The notes under the pieces: generated by a model
Told to the model about the DNA's origin: nothing
The model's database searches: none
The model's input: only the letters and a program-made list of their open reading frames with translations
Shown here: one piece after another, positions 19,578-29,215 of the stretch
Numbering within the stretch: the first letter of the stretch is position 1
Layout of the letters: every line of letters starts with the position of its first letter
Origin: Acetivibrio saccincola
GTDB lineage: Bacteria > Bacillota > Clostridia > Acetivibrionales > Acetivibrionaceae
Reading direction: 5' to 3'
DNA: 64,000 bases
Assembly (NCBI RefSeq): GCF_002844395.1
Contig: NZ_CP025197.1
Span: 744,001 to 808,000 of the forward strand
Translations under genes and position numbers: made by a program

Positions 19578-20156
19578 TTGACAGAAACAAGAGCATGGGT
19601 TCCTTTACAGCCTAAAATAGTAAATAGTGGTGTGAGAAGCCGGGAAAACTATGATGCAGTTATTAACCAGTTTGATGTGGAAAACAACGAAAGGTACAGA
19701 CCATATAGAAGAAAAAATTCAGGTGAAATAACTTGGAGTGACACCTATTGCAATATTTTTCTTTGGGATGTTACAAGAGCAATGGGAGCTGAAATACCTC
19801 ACTGGGTGGATATAAATACCGGGGAACCAAGGGAGTATCCTAATGTAACGAATGCTAAAGAATTAGATGCTAACGGTATTGCAACCTGGTTAGATACTAA
19901 AGGCAAAGAATATGGATGGAGAGAAGTTACAGCGGAAGAAGCACAAGCCAGAGCAAATGAAGGTAAGCCCACTGTTGGTGTATGGAAGAATCCAAATGGT
20001 ATAGGACATGTGGTAGTTGTAAGACCGGCACCGGATAATGCTAATAGTGGAGAAGTATATTTGGCACAAGCGGGATCGAAAAATTTCAATTGTGGTAAGC
20101 TTTCTCAACAGGGACAAAATTTTATAAACGGTGTTAAATTTTATACACATGACTAA
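19578..20156 (+). CDS. Effector A, detached C-terminal papain-like domain
   Basis: This frame is open from 19500 and continues effector A after the A7 frameshift. The domain has a Cys in TYCNIFLWDV and a His in GIGHVVVVRP, the order expected of NlpC/P60- or CHAP-like cysteine peptidases or amidases; this assignment is inference. The same domain ends effector F (about 47,030-47,657), including the final KFYTHD. No RBS precedes the TTG at 19578, so by itself it is probably not translated. Confidence 0.65.
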   Translation: MTETRAWVPLQPKIVNSGVRSRENYDAVINQFDVENNERYRPYRRKNSGEITWSDTYCNIFLWDVTRAMGAEIPHWVDINTGEPREYPNVTNAKELDANGIATWLDTKGKEYGWREVTAEEAQARANEGKPTVGVWKNPNGIGHVVVVRPAPDNANSGEVYLAQAGSKNFNCGKLSQQGQNFINGVKFYTHD

Positions 20157-20247
20157 GAAAATATGTATAATAGAATTTGAGAATAAGTTAAAACATTAGA
20201 ATTAAAGTTTAAAAATTGCGAATAATTTACAGAAGGGATGGATAGAT

Positions 20248-21399
20248 GTGATTAATATTACAAAAGTAAAATGTTTAGGTATATTTATTATACTGACTTT
20301 TGCTTTATTTGCATCCTGTGCGGCAAATGATACAGGAGACGGTATTAAGCACGGTTCTGATACAAAGCAGGAAACAAATAAAAATATTAAAAATGATTTG
20401 AAACGGGACATAACTGAAAAAATAGGTGCTGTAGATAATGACACTATAGATAATTATGCAGTAGATTATGAAGATATAAATACACAGGAAGCTATGCTTG
20501 GTTTAAAGGAGATTACACGTGAAGAAGCAGGATTGAAGGATGTAAAATTTTTAGAATCAAATAAATTCAACTTAAATAAAAAAATTCACAAGCTGCTGGA
20601 AGAAGGGGAATATTCCCCAAAATATTATCAAGAAGGGATTATACGGGAAAATGGCTGTTATATAATAACAAGAAGGTTTTCAGAAAATGTTATTGAAAAT
20701 TTAAATGCAAATTCAAGCATTAATGATGTCATAAAAATATTAGGAGAACCGGCTTATAACATTGATACTTCATACTATTATATAACTAAAGAATTATATA
20801 TTGGATTTGATGAAAATGGTTTTATAATTATCAGGCCTTTTAAATTTAAAGAATATTCTAAATATGAAAAAGATATATTGACAGAAGTTCTTCCTAAACT
20901 GCAAAAGTATGGATTAAGAAGCGGGGAACATAGTAATTTTGATGGGTTTAGCAATAATTTTTTACATGGAGGAGGAGTTATTGCAAAGTCTCCTTTAGGT
21001 ATTGAAATTATAGATTTTTTTGATGATAGAAAAGTAACTGTTTATGCTAATTTTAGAGGAAGGCTTTTTGAATATAAAGATCCAAATGCTTCATTTCAAA
21101 TTTCATACGTGAATGAGGATAAAAATGTATCTGAGATGAATAGTACTCTTCAAACCATTAAGTATTATGAAAAAAGATTTGAAGAAGAAGGAAAACTTTC
21201 TTTAGGAGGTTCATATAAAGCAATTTATGAATGGGTAAATAGTTCTGATTACTATTTTATAATAAGGAAAATGGACTATAGTCAGCCGGATTTTAAAATT
21301 ATTGCTCCGGCCGGCGATTATAAATGGATAAGTGATACGGAAATATCTTATACAGATATATTTACTCAAGAAACAAATGTAATTGATATAGCTAGGTAA
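20248..21399 (+). CDS. Lipoprotein, candidate immunity protein of module A
   Basis: A 383-residue protein starting at GTG (RBS GAAGGG) with a signal peptide and lipobox LFASC, then an acidic linker. A central part (INDVIKILGEPAY, then a beta-rich stretch) recalls small SmpA/BLIP-like domains; no family is recognised with confidence. It directly follows effector A. Its signal region resembles that of the module E lipoprotein (42,851), while the rest differs. Confidence 0.6.
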   Translation: MINITKVKCLGIFIILTFALFASCAANDTGDGIKHGSDTKQETNKNIKNDLKRDITEKIGAVDNDTIDNYAVDYEDINTQEAMLGLKEITREEAGLKDVKFLESNKFNLNKKIHKLLEEGEYSPKYYQEGIIRENGCYIITRRFSENVIENLNANSSINDVIKILGEPAYNIDTSYYYITKELYIGFDENGFIIIRPFKFKEYSKYEKDILTEVLPKLQKYGLRSGEHSNFDGFSNNFLHGGGVIAKSPLGIEIIDFFDDRKVTVYANFRGRLFEYKDPNASFQISYVNEDKNVSEMNSTLQTIKYYEKRFEEEGKLSLGGSYKAIYEWVNSSDYYFIIRKMDYSQPDFKIIAPAGDYKWISDTEISYTDIFTQETNVIDIAR

Positions 21400-21434
21400 A
21401 ATCATACATAAAAGCAAAGAAATAGAATTAAAAA

Positions 21435-21502
21435 TGCAATTCATCCCAAAAATCGTGCAATTCGTCAGGAAATCCGTCAGGGGTGAAAAAATTTATTATA
21501 AT
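21435..21502 (+). promoter_or_regulatory. 21-bp-period direct repeat and -10 box, module B
   Basis: TGCAATTCATC (21435) and TGCAATTCGTC (21456), with TATAAT at 21497-21502; same layout as module A. Confidence 0.6.
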
Positions 21503-21542
21503 ATACACATAAAATAAATTACAAAAATAAGGGGGGTAAAAA

Positions 21543-21851
21543 ATGAGCAGAGCAATTACAGTTACACCGGAGGAGTTGACAAGGACAGCCAATTCAGTAG
21601 AGGGTAAGACAAAGGAGTATGTGAGTTTATATAATAAACTCTACAGTGAAGTGGATTCAATGTCAAAAAGCTGGTCCGGGGAAGCAAACAGGGCATATAC
21701 AGGACAGATAGAAGGATTCCGTAAGGAGTTTGAAAATTTGAAAAAAGTCCTTGAAAACTACACAGCACTATTAAGGGAATCAGCAAGAGTGTATGGACAG
21801 ACAGAGACAAATATAAGAGACTGTGCAAGAAAGCTTGTAACAGGAAGATAA
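21543..21851 (+). CDS. WXG100 family protein, module B first
   Basis: 102 residues, almost identical to the module A copy. It differs by a Thr in RAYTGQ and by the C-terminal CARKLVTGR, which introduces a Cys. RBS GGGGGG. Predicted Esx-like partner of effector B. Confidence 0.85.
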   Translation: MSRAITVTPEELTRTANSVEGKTKEYVSLYNKLYSEVDSMSKSWSGEANRAYTGQIEGFRKEFENLKKVLENYTALLRESARVYGQTETNIRDCARKLVTGR

Positions 21852-21984
21852 TTAAAAGAGGCAAAAAAATAAGAAAAAAGGCAATAACAAAATAATAACA
21901 GGCTAAGAACAAGGGTAAGGGTGAAGATAATAACAAGAGTAAGGATTATAATAAGGAAAAACAAGACAAGGGGGGGAATAAAAA

Positions 21985-22284
21985 ATGGCTGAATTTAAAG
22001 TTACTCCGGAAATGCTAAAATCAACAGCATCAAATTTAAAAAATATAAATTCAGGATTCAAATCCGTAATGAAAGGTATAGAAACAGATATGAGAACTAT
22101 GAAGCAAAAATGGGACAGTGAAGCCGCAGATACATTTTTAGCAAAGTTTGAGAAGTTTAAGAGCAATCTTGAAGGATATTATCAGGTGGTAGAATCATAT
22201 TCGAAATTCCTGGAAGAAACAGCACAAGCATACTCAGAATCTGACAAATCAATTAATAATTTGACTGCAAACCTTTTTGTATAA
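21985..22284 (+). CDS. WXG100-like protein, module B second
   Basis: 99 residues with the WDS turn. It is the most diverged of the four second copies (SNLKNINSGFKSVMKG, C-terminal FV). The spacer before it is shorter (about 130 bp) than in other modules. Confidence 0.85.
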   Translation: MAEFKVTPEMLKSTASNLKNINSGFKSVMKGIETDMRTMKQKWDSEAADTFLAKFEKFKSNLEGYYQVVESYSKFLEETAQAYSESDKSINNLTANLFV

Positions 22285-22366
22285 AATATGCTGTATATTT
22301 ATAATATATCCTTTACCTCCATTAAATACAGAAAAAGGTACAGAAAGAAAAAAGATTATATTTTAA

Positions 22367-22401
22367 AACACAAGTCCTGCCAAAAAAGCAGGCTTTGTGT
22401 T
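22367..22401 (+). terminator. Hairpin between WXG100 pair and effector, module B
   Basis: AACACAA/TTGTGTT with CCTGC/GCAGG and an A-rich loop, as in module A. Confidence 0.5.
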
Positions 22402-22471
22402 AAAATTTTATATTACAATTTTCATTTAATGATGAAAACCATTAAAAACATAAAGCAAGGGGGGTATAAAT

Positions 22472-24808
22472 ATGTCATATATGTCTATTGACCTTAATTC
22501 TTTAAAAGATATAGAAAAAAGAGTGGGTGCCCTTTCAAAAAGCCTTGAACAGATAAAGAGCAGTCTTTCTTCCGTAAGAAGCAACATAGATTCGACAGTC
22601 CGGAACAGAAGCGGGATAGACAGCAGTATGTCAAGCCTTATCAGAGAAGTCGGCGAAAGAGAGCGTATAATGAATAATGTAAAGCAATTTTTAAAAGAAG
22701 CTGTTAAGCAATATGAAGATATGGAAAAGGCTCTTAAGGGAGAATCAGACAGAATAATTGCAAACAGCGCTCCAAAGACTGGTATAATAAAAAGCATATT
22801 AAACGGTTTAAAATCAATTGGTAAAAAGCTGGGAAATCTTTTAAAGACAATTGCAAAAAATTCAATACTTTTAAGTCCTGTAATAGTTGGCACGCCGGTT
22901 GTTATAATAGGAAAGATACTGGCTGAAAGAGGCTTTATAGTGACTAACGAGCCAACTGAGATTATAAAAAAGAATGATAAAGGTATACCAATATTAGAGG
23001 GTATATTGAGTTATAGTCCGTTTGAGTTTAACCCGTATGTAGTACTTTTACAGAAGAGATTAATTGAACTGGGTTATGGAGACGGTATAAAAGTAAACGG
23101 CAGATTAGATTCTAAAACACTTAAGGCTGTAAATAAATACAAAGAGGACTACGGCCTTTGGAATTTCGGTGAGTATGAAGGCAAGGTGGGGGAAACTACC
23201 TGGAATCACATGTTTAACAATGAGAAGGTGCCTTATATAGGTGATTTTGAACCAACTGATGATTTGATTTCTGATGATGTGCCGCCTCTTAGCGGTATAC
23301 TGAGTTATAATCCTAATGTATACAGCGAAGAGGTTTTGATGATGCAAAGAAGGCTGAACGAAATATATGCGGGAGTAAGTGGGTATACGAAGATAAAGGA
23401 AGACGGCTACTTTGGATCGGAGACCTTAGCGGCAGTGAACAGATACAAAGAAGAGCATGGATTGTGGAACTTCGGGGAATACGAAGGCAAAGTAGGGGAA
23501 ACGACATGGAATCATATGTTTAGTTTAAATATTGGAGGAAAAGATAGTCAACAAGGGACAAATACTACAACTGCCCAAACAAATAATCGGGTTTCTGTAA
23601 ATAATAATGGGACGATTGGTGGACTTGGCGGCAGTAATCCTTATGATATTTATGAGAACAGGTATAATATGGTATGCCAAAATGCTCAGGAATTTCTTAT
23701 GAAACTCGGATATAATGTGGGTAAAACCGGTGCAGATGGAAAATGGGGACCGAATACCAAAGCTGCAGTGAACTCGTTCCAAAGGGATAATAATTTACCC
23801 GAAACGTTGTATTTGGATGAGAGGACATATAATCTCCTTTTTGAAAAATGGATGCAGGCAGGAGGAGATATCAGTGATTTTTGGGCAGAAAGGGTCAATA
23901 CATGGATTAGTCCTTTAAAAGGTAGCTGTACCATGGATTTGGAAATAGACGGAAGAGGATTCGGAGCTTCCAGAAGCAATGGTACTAGAGCTCATGCAGG
24001 AATTGACTACCTGGCTGAGCCGGGAAGAGAAGTAGTAGCGGTGACAAGTGGAACGGTAAGGTATGTTGATAAGAATTTTTACGCGGGAACTCAAGCTATC
24101 GACGTTGAAAATGATGATGGTACATGGGTTCGATATACAGAAATTTTAGTTAATTCAAATATTTCTGTAGGAACAAGGTTGAAGCAGGGAGATGTAGTTG
24201 GCATAGTTATACCAAACAATGAAAGCGGAAGCAGTATGTTACATTTTGAGGTGTATCAGGGTATAGATAAAAAAGGAAATGATTTATCCGGCTATTTAAC
24301 AGATAGGTCTAATACGGCATATGATTATGTAGATGGTACAAAATATCAGAGGCGGCGTGATTTGATTGATCCTACCGGATCGAGATACTTAACGGTACTA
24401 AGTAATAGTCCGGCAACAGGTCCAAGTATCACAAGTGACTTATATAAGAATGTTGATGTTTCAGGTTTAGGTGCCCCAGTTTCATCAGTGGAAGAACTTC
24501 GAAAGCTCAGTGAACTGGATGTTTTAGCAAGAACTATTTATGGCGAATGCTGCAGTGGCGCAGGTGATTATGGACAAGAATCTGTAGCATGGACATTAAT
24601 AAACAGGAAGAATAGTGGTAGTTGGGGCAACGATTATAAAAGTGTTGCTCTGGCGTCCGGTCAGTTTGAGGCTGTCACAGGTTCATTGGACAGAACAAAA
24701 TTAGCAAGAAATCCGGATACATCATCAAATGAATGGAAGAAAGCAGTCTATATTGCCAGGCTGATACTTGACGGTAAAACTATATATATTGACTTGATAA
24801 TGATATAA
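22472..24808 (+). CDS. Effector B: T7SS-type N-terminus, three PG-binding repeats, M23 peptidase, SleB hydrolase (cut by an insertion)
   Basis: Residues 1-95 are the shared helical export domain, with a hydrophobic segment near 130-155. Two peptidoglycan-binding repeats (about 175-350) are followed by a third, different one (about 390-463). An M23-like endopeptidase domain spans about 476-620 (NGTRAHAGIDY and MLHFEVY). A SleB/Hydrolase_2 domain starts near 680 (VLARTIYGE, SVAWTLINR). The frame ends at a TAA inside a 66-bp insertion (24,751-24,846), so the last SleB strands are lost. M23 cuts peptide bridges and SleB-type domains cut glycan. Confidence 0.8.
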   Translation: MSYMSIDLNSLKDIEKRVGALSKSLEQIKSSLSSVRSNIDSTVRNRSGIDSSMSSLIREVGERERIMNNVKQFLKEAVKQYEDMEKALKGESDRIIANSAPKTGIIKSILNGLKSIGKKLGNLLKTIAKNSILLSPVIVGTPVVIIGKILAERGFIVTNEPTEIIKKNDKGIPILEGILSYSPFEFNPYVVLLQKRLIELGYGDGIKVNGRLDSKTLKAVNKYKEDYGLWNFGEYEGKVGETTWNHMFNNEKVPYIGDFEPTDDLISDDVPPLSGILSYNPNVYSEEVLMMQRRLNEIYAGVSGYTKIKEDGYFGSETLAAVNRYKEEHGLWNFGEYEGKVGETTWNHMFSLNIGGKDSQQGTNTTTAQTNNRVSVNNNGTIGGLGGSNPYDIYENRYNMVCQNAQEFLMKLGYNVGKTGADGKWGPNTKAAVNSFQRDNNLPETLYLDERTYNLLFEKWMQAGGDISDFWAERVNTWISPLKGSCTMDLEIDGRGFGASRSNGTRAHAGIDYLAEPGREVVAVTSGTVRYVDKNFYAGTQAIDVENDDGTWVRYTEILVNSNISVGTRLKQGDVVGIVIPNNESGSSMLHFEVYQGIDKKGNDLSGYLTDRSNTAYDYVDGTKYQRRRDLIDPTGSRYLTVLSNSPATGPSITSDLYKNVDVSGLGAPVSSVEELRKLSELDVLARTIYGECCSGAGDYGQESVAWTLINRKNSGSWGNDYKSVALASGQFEAVTGSLDRTKLARNPDTSSNEWKKAVYIARLILDGKTIYIDLIMI

Positions 24809-24846
24809 TGTTATAATATTGCCAGGCTGATACTTGACGGTAAAAC
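24751..24846 (+). repeat. 30-bp duplication with AT-rich insert in effector B
   Basis: A 30-base segment starting TATTGCCAGG occurs at 24751-24780 and again at 24817-24846, with 36 AT-rich bases between. The net gain is 66 bp, a multiple of three, but it brings in a TAA stop (24806-24808). The insert contains TTGACT, 17 bases, TATAAT (24789-24817), a good promoter by sequence. Confidence 0.85.
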
Positions 24847-25051
24847 AGCGGATATTCCGAATAAAATAGGTTCAGGTCAGTTTTTCTATACATCGGATTG
24901 GTTTGTGCCTAGGCTTAACGAGAATTATGTTAAATTTGTTAACGGACATTATGAGGTTAAAGTATTTAGGAAAGACGGAAGCTACTATTGGGCTGCAATA
25001 AAGGATGTTCAGATGTTTGGAGGAAATACATTCTTCAACTTTGCAAATTAA
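24817..25051 (+). pseudogene. C-terminal remainder of the effector B SleB domain
   Basis: The same frame as effector B reopens after the insert and ends with GGNTFFNF before TAA at 25049, the expected end of a SleB-type hydrolase. Without the 66-bp insertion it would complete effector B at about 837 residues. Confidence 0.7.
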
Positions 25052-25074
25052 TAATCGCTATTTAGAGTGGATTC

Positions 25075-25106
25075 AAGAGAAGGTGTGGCGAAGACACCTT
25101 CTCTTT
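25075..25106 (+). terminator. Terminator after effector B
   Basis: A perfect 11-bp stem (25076-25086 with 25094-25104) and 7-base loop; only a short T run follows. Confidence 0.6.
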
Positions 25107-25204
25107 GAGCAAAGATTTATATGGAGCAATAATATTGATTATTGAAGTCTATGTTTGATAAAGTACAAAATACTGTTATTATCTATACGAGGTGGATTGG
25201 GGAA

Positions 25205-26743
25205 ATGAAAGTTTATAAAATACTAGCTTTAATTCTGATTGCAGCTCTGTTAATTGTGAATGTATCATGCTCAAAAGGCTCGGGTGGGGGTTCGGTAATC
25301 CCTACTGACAATATAGAAATACCGAAGCAAATCGATATTGAGCTTATGGCTATAACTAAAAATATTACTACCGCAATAAATGATGATATTTGGTATAAGG
25401 GTACTTTTTCATGGTTTAAAAATTTAGAAAAACAAGAATTGCCCGTGGAAATATTTAGAAAACATAATAATATTTATGTATTGCTTGAGAAAACAGTAAA
25501 AGTTGCAGATGATGAAGTATACATTGCTATTGAATTTTTATCGGTTAATAATGAATATTCAAATAAAATGTCAAGTTTCATAATAGATGCAGATATAAAT
25601 AAAGTGAAAATGCAGTTGGACTCTAAGGGTTATAAATTATATAAAAAGGCAGAGGTCGAATTGGATGAGGCAATTCAGCCTGAATATCCTATTACTACAG
25701 ATGAAAGAAAAAAGATAATCGAAGTTATTGAAAAGGAGCTAATTAGAAGCCTAAAGGAAGATACACTTTTCCCCAAAGGAGCTTATAAAATTTATATAAG
25801 GAATTTCAGGGATAATGACTTTGGAACCAAGGCAGTAATTGAAAGTTTAGAAGGCGAGACATGGTTAAGAGACGTTAGTATAGACAGTGAGAATAGAATT
25901 GCATTAGGGAGAGTGTATACCGGTAATGAACTGAAGTCTATGGAATATGAAGTAAGCCAATATAAAAAGGTTGCTATATTAGAGATGAAAGTAAATTCTG
26001 AAGATATGTCAAATTCAACTCAGGACGTAAATAAAATTGGGGATACAAATGTCAATCAATATCATCCGGTGATCATTGCCCGCAAACGATCGGGAGGAAG
26101 TTTCTCCGAAGCTTATGTAATAGGAGGCTCAAAAGACGGCAAGTGGTATAAATTGAGTGATTTCAATTTCCCGGAAGATTCGTTTGATAAGGTTTATGTC
26201 GATATTGATTTGGTAAAGGGAGGAGAGACATATAAACTTTATTCATCCGAGAAATTAATTGCAACAGTCAAGGGAGAAAAACCGACATACATGATTTCGG
26301 CTGCTAGTGGAAATCAGTTATTGCAGGTAAAAATGGGTTCGTTAAATATTGAGGACAATTTTTTTATTGGAGTAAATGGGGATTGGAACGCATTGCCGAG
26401 GGCTTTAAATGTAATTGAGAGTAATGTATATTCTGTAGATTTGGATAACGATGGTAAAGAGGAAATTTTACGTTTAACGGAAACTCCAAGTAATGAAGCA
26501 AATTCCTCAGATTCTAAAGATGTTCAGCTAACTGTTGAAGCGGACGGTAAGTCTGTTATTGTAGGGCAGGAGACGGTTGACGGTATATATGTATCGGATT
26601 ATTTGGTATTTGCCATAGACCTAAATGGAGATGGAAAGCTTGAAATAATTATAGCTGCACTTGGTCACAACACAAGTTTAGCTGTAATAGAATTTGCAGA
26701 TGGTCAATTTAATGAGGTTTTAAATTTTTATAACGGGGATTGA
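25205..26743 (+). CDS. Lipoprotein with DxDxDG repeats, candidate immunity protein of module B
   Basis: About 512 residues starting at ATG 25205 (GGATTGGGG before it; a longer frame from 25142 has no signal). A lipobox VNVSC follows the signal peptide. The C-terminal third has two FG-GAP/VCBS-like calcium loops (VDLDNDGKEE and IDLNGDGKLE). It follows effector B after a hairpin. A similar DxNxDG loop occurs in the lipoprotein at 33,352. Function not recognised. Confidence 0.6.
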   Translation: MKVYKILALILIAALLIVNVSCSKGSGGGSVIPTDNIEIPKQIDIELMAITKNITTAINDDIWYKGTFSWFKNLEKQELPVEIFRKHNNIYVLLEKTVKVADDEVYIAIEFLSVNNEYSNKMSSFIIDADINKVKMQLDSKGYKLYKKAEVELDEAIQPEYPITTDERKKIIEVIEKELIRSLKEDTLFPKGAYKIYIRNFRDNDFGTKAVIESLEGETWLRDVSIDSENRIALGRVYTGNELKSMEYEVSQYKKVAILEMKVNSEDMSNSTQDVNKIGDTNVNQYHPVIIARKRSGGSFSEAYVIGGSKDGKWYKLSDFNFPEDSFDKVYVDIDLVKGGETYKLYSSEKLIATVKGEKPTYMISAASGNQLLQVKMGSLNIEDNFFIGVNGDWNALPRALNVIESNVYSVDLDNDGKEEILRLTETPSNEANSSDSKDVQLTVEADGKSVIVGQETVDGIYVSDYLVFAIDLNGDGKLEIIIAALGHNTSLAVIEFADGQFNEVLNFYNGD

Positions 26744-26852
26744 TACGAGTATTGTTTTTTCAGCATTTTTATTCCGGAATATAATGGAGATTTTCAAAGT
26801 AGAAGAGATAAAACCAGTGGACTTGAAAGGTAAAATATAGAAAAATAATGTC

Positions 26853-26917
26853 TTTTGTCCAATGAAATGTACCATTTGTCAAAAACTATTGTAATCGAGA
26901 AGCCAATAAAATATAAT
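26853..26917 (+). promoter_or_regulatory. 21-bp-period direct repeat and -10 box, module C
   Basis: TTTTGTC (26853) and ATTTGTC (26874) are 21 bp apart; TATAAT lies at 26912-26917. The spacing matches modules A, B, E and F although the rest of the sequence is unrelated. Confidence 0.5.
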
Positions 26918-26964
26918 AAATTCCAAATTGGTTACAATAGGATTGCAAAGGGGGGTGATTTTCA

Positions 26965-27150
26965 ATGTCACTAATTTCTGTAGATACAGAAGCATTAAAA
27001 GATATAGAGAAAAAGTTTGGTACTCTATCCCAAAAAATTGGTCAAACAGAAAGCAACCTTAAATCCATTAGAAGCAACCTGGATTCGGATATAAAAAAAC
27101 AGAAACGGTATAGACAGCAAACTGCAAAACCTAATCAAAGAATTGGATGA
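26965..27150 (+). CDS. Effector C, N-terminal fragment (frameshifted)
   Basis: It starts MSLISVDTEALKDIEK, the second type of helical export domain. An A7 tract (27093-27099), which is A6 in the otherwise identical module D copy, shifts the frame and the fragment ends at 27150. Strong AAGGGGGG lies upstream. No WXG100 genes precede modules C and D. Confidence 0.75.
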   Translation: MSLISVDTEALKDIEKKFGTLSQKIGQTESNLKSIRSNLDSDIKKQKRYRQQTAKPNQRIG

Positions 27151-29128
27151 AGAAGAGAGGGTTTTGAACCAAGCAAAGCAATTTTTAAGCAAAACAATAA
27201 AGCAGTATCAGGATCTTGAGAAATCGATGCAAAACAAAGTAAACGAAATAAACGGAGATACTAAACCCAAAAAGAATATATTCTCAAAGATATTTGATGC
27301 TGTGACATCACCAATAAAGAAGAATATCGAAATTATTCAAAAGATAATATCGTTACCGGTGATAATCGGCAGTACCATAATCGGCAATACAGTGATAAAA
27401 GGAGTAGGGGATATATTATCTGAAGAGGGAAGTAAGGTTACCAACGAGCCTCTTGAAGAGAAAAAGGAGAAAAACGAAAACAGTTCAATACCGCCGCTTA
27501 GCGGGGTATTGAGTTATAATCCCAATGTATACAGCGAAGAGGTATTGATGCTGCAGAAGAGGCTGAACGAAATATATGCGGGAGTAAGTGGGTATAAGAA
27601 GATAAAAGAAGACGGTTACTTTGGACCGGAGACCTTAGAAGCAGTGAACAGGTATAAAGAAGAGTATGGGTTATGGAATTTTGGAGAATACGAGGGCAAA
27701 GTAGGGGAAACAACATGGAATCATTTATTTAAAAATGAAAAAGTTCCGTATACTCCTCCGGTTGTTCGATCAAATGATAATATTACAGTGTCTACGTACA
27801 AAATACCTATATCCTTTGAGGAAGCAGTAAAAAATGAATATAATGCGAAATCGAAAAATCCAATAACAGGAAAGGACGAATATGCTTGTGTTAAAAGCCA
27901 AGACGGTAAATGGGTAAGAGCAACAGAGGCTGAGATAAGGTATTACATGGATCCGAATAACTTTGTGAATGATCCGGTTAACAAATATCAATTTTTGGTA
28001 TTGGGCAATGTAGGAGGTTTTGAGATAACGCCACAAAACAGAGAAGAAATAATTAACAGATTAAATGACTTGTTAAAAGGTCGCGGTGTATTGGACGGTA
28101 TGGGAGAAGCATTTGTGAAGGCATCAGAAGAGACAGGGATTGCACTTCCGTATCTTGTTGCTCACTGTGCTCTTGAAACAGGTTGGGGAACAAGCGATTT
28201 GGCAAAAGGTTTGGATAAGAACGGGAACTATACAGGATACTACAATATGTTCGGAATATGTGCATATGACAGTGATCCTGTAGCAAACGCTATAAACAAA
28301 GCTAAGAGTGAGAACTGGAATTCTGTTGAAAAGGCGATTATAGGAGGAGCCCAATGGATAAAAGAAAATTATATTAGCAATCCGGAAAAGAATACATTGT
28401 ATAAAATGAGATGGCAGCCGGTCAGTCCGCTGGGCAACCAATATGCAACTGATATTGCATGGGCTATAAATCAATGTTCTACAATAAAAGAAGTATATGA
28501 ATTATTCCCTGAAGCTGAGTTAATATTTGATATACCGGAATATGCTTTTAGTGAAACTCCAAAAGTATCGAACAATTCAGGGGTTTCGATAAATTCGGGT
28601 AATAAAGATGTTGATAGAATGTTATCAATAGCTACTGAGCAATGGGGTTATAGGGAAAAGGGAGAAAATTTAACACCATATGGCGAGTGGTATGGTATGA
28701 ATGGGCAACCATGGTGTGTTATGTTTATATCTTGGTGTGCAGACCAAGCGGGGATACTCGGCACGGTTGTTCCAAAGGAAGCACATGCTTTTTATATGAA
28801 GCAGGGATACATAAAAGATGGCAGATATAGAGAAAGAGAATCGGGCTATATTCCACGTGCCGGAGATACTATAATATTTTCAAAAGGAGTGACGGGAACA
28901 GATCCTGTATCAAGAGAAAATAAAGAATATTATCACGGTGCCATAGTGGTGGGTTATGACCCTGAAACCGAGACAGTATATACAATTGAAGGAAACAAAG
29001 GAGATGAGGTTAGATATTGTGCATACAATTTAAGATTTGTAGAGATTGATGGTTATGGAATAAATGGGGGGACTACAAATGGCTTTATTCCTGAAAACAT
29101 ATATTCTTATAAAGCAAGTACTTATTAA
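27143..29128 (+). CDS. Effector C main part: PG-binding repeat, GH73 glucosaminidase, CHAP amidase
   Basis: It continues effector C after the A7 shift. A peptidoglycan-binding repeat spans about residues 114-200, a GH73-type glucosaminidase about 313-460 ([11 protein letters not shown], close to effector A), and a CHAP-type domain from about 486 to the end, with the Cys in QPWCVMFISWCAD and a His in YYHGAIVVGY. The CHAP domain is closely similar to the one ending effector E. Together the domains would cut both glycan and peptide bonds. Only the A-tract stands between this and a full protein of about 721 residues. Confidence 0.75.
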   Translation: MDEEERVLNQAKQFLSKTIKQYQDLEKSMQNKVNEINGDTKPKKNIFSKIFDAVTSPIKKNIEIIQKIISLPVIIGSTIIGNTVIKGVGDILSEEGSKVTNEPLEEKKEKNENSSIPPLSGVLSYNPNVYSEEVLMLQKRLNEIYAGVSGYKKIKEDGYFGPETLEAVNRYKEEYGLWNFGEYEGKVGETTWNHLFKNEKVPYTPPVVRSNDNITVSTYKIPISFEEAVKNEYNAKSKNPITGKDEYACVKSQDGKWVRATEAEIRYYMDPNNFVNDPVNKYQFLVLGNVGGFEITPQNREEIINRLNDLLKGRGVLDGMGEAFVKASEETGIALPYLVAHCALETGWGTSDLAKGLDKNGNYTGYYNMFGICAYDSDPVANAINKAKSENWNSVEKAIIGGAQWIKENYISNPEKNTLYKMRWQPVSPLGNQYATDIAWAINQCSTIKEVYELFPEAELIFDIPEYAFSETPKVSNNSGVSINSGNKDVDRMLSIATEQWGYREKGENLTPYGEWYGMNGQPWCVMFISWCADQAGILGTVVPKEAHAFYMKQGYIKDGRYRERESGYIPRAGDTIIFSKGVTGTDPVSRENKEYYHGAIVVGYDPETETVYTIEGNKGDEVRYCAYNLRFVEIDGYGINGGTTNGFIPENIYSYKASTY

Positions 29129-29215
29129 TTATTGTATGGATTTCAGTTATGTAAAATGATAAAGTAAATCCCAAGTTGATACATGATTAAAATAAATGAA
29201 CAGGGGGCAGATAGC

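Larger units (their letters stand above)
26825..27720 (+). repeat. Direct repeat, copy 1 (partner 31,036-31,931)
   Basis: Near-identical to the partner at offset 4,211 from GAAAGGTAAAAT on (4,210 after an extra A in this copy). It covers the promoter, export domain, hydrophobic segment and most of the peptidoglycan-binding repeat of effectors C and D; the hydrolytic domains after it differ completely. Confidence 0.85.

Noticed and set aside
22288-22491. 67-codon frame before effector B
   Set aside because: Runs through the hairpin and the effector RBS region; no match and no RBS.
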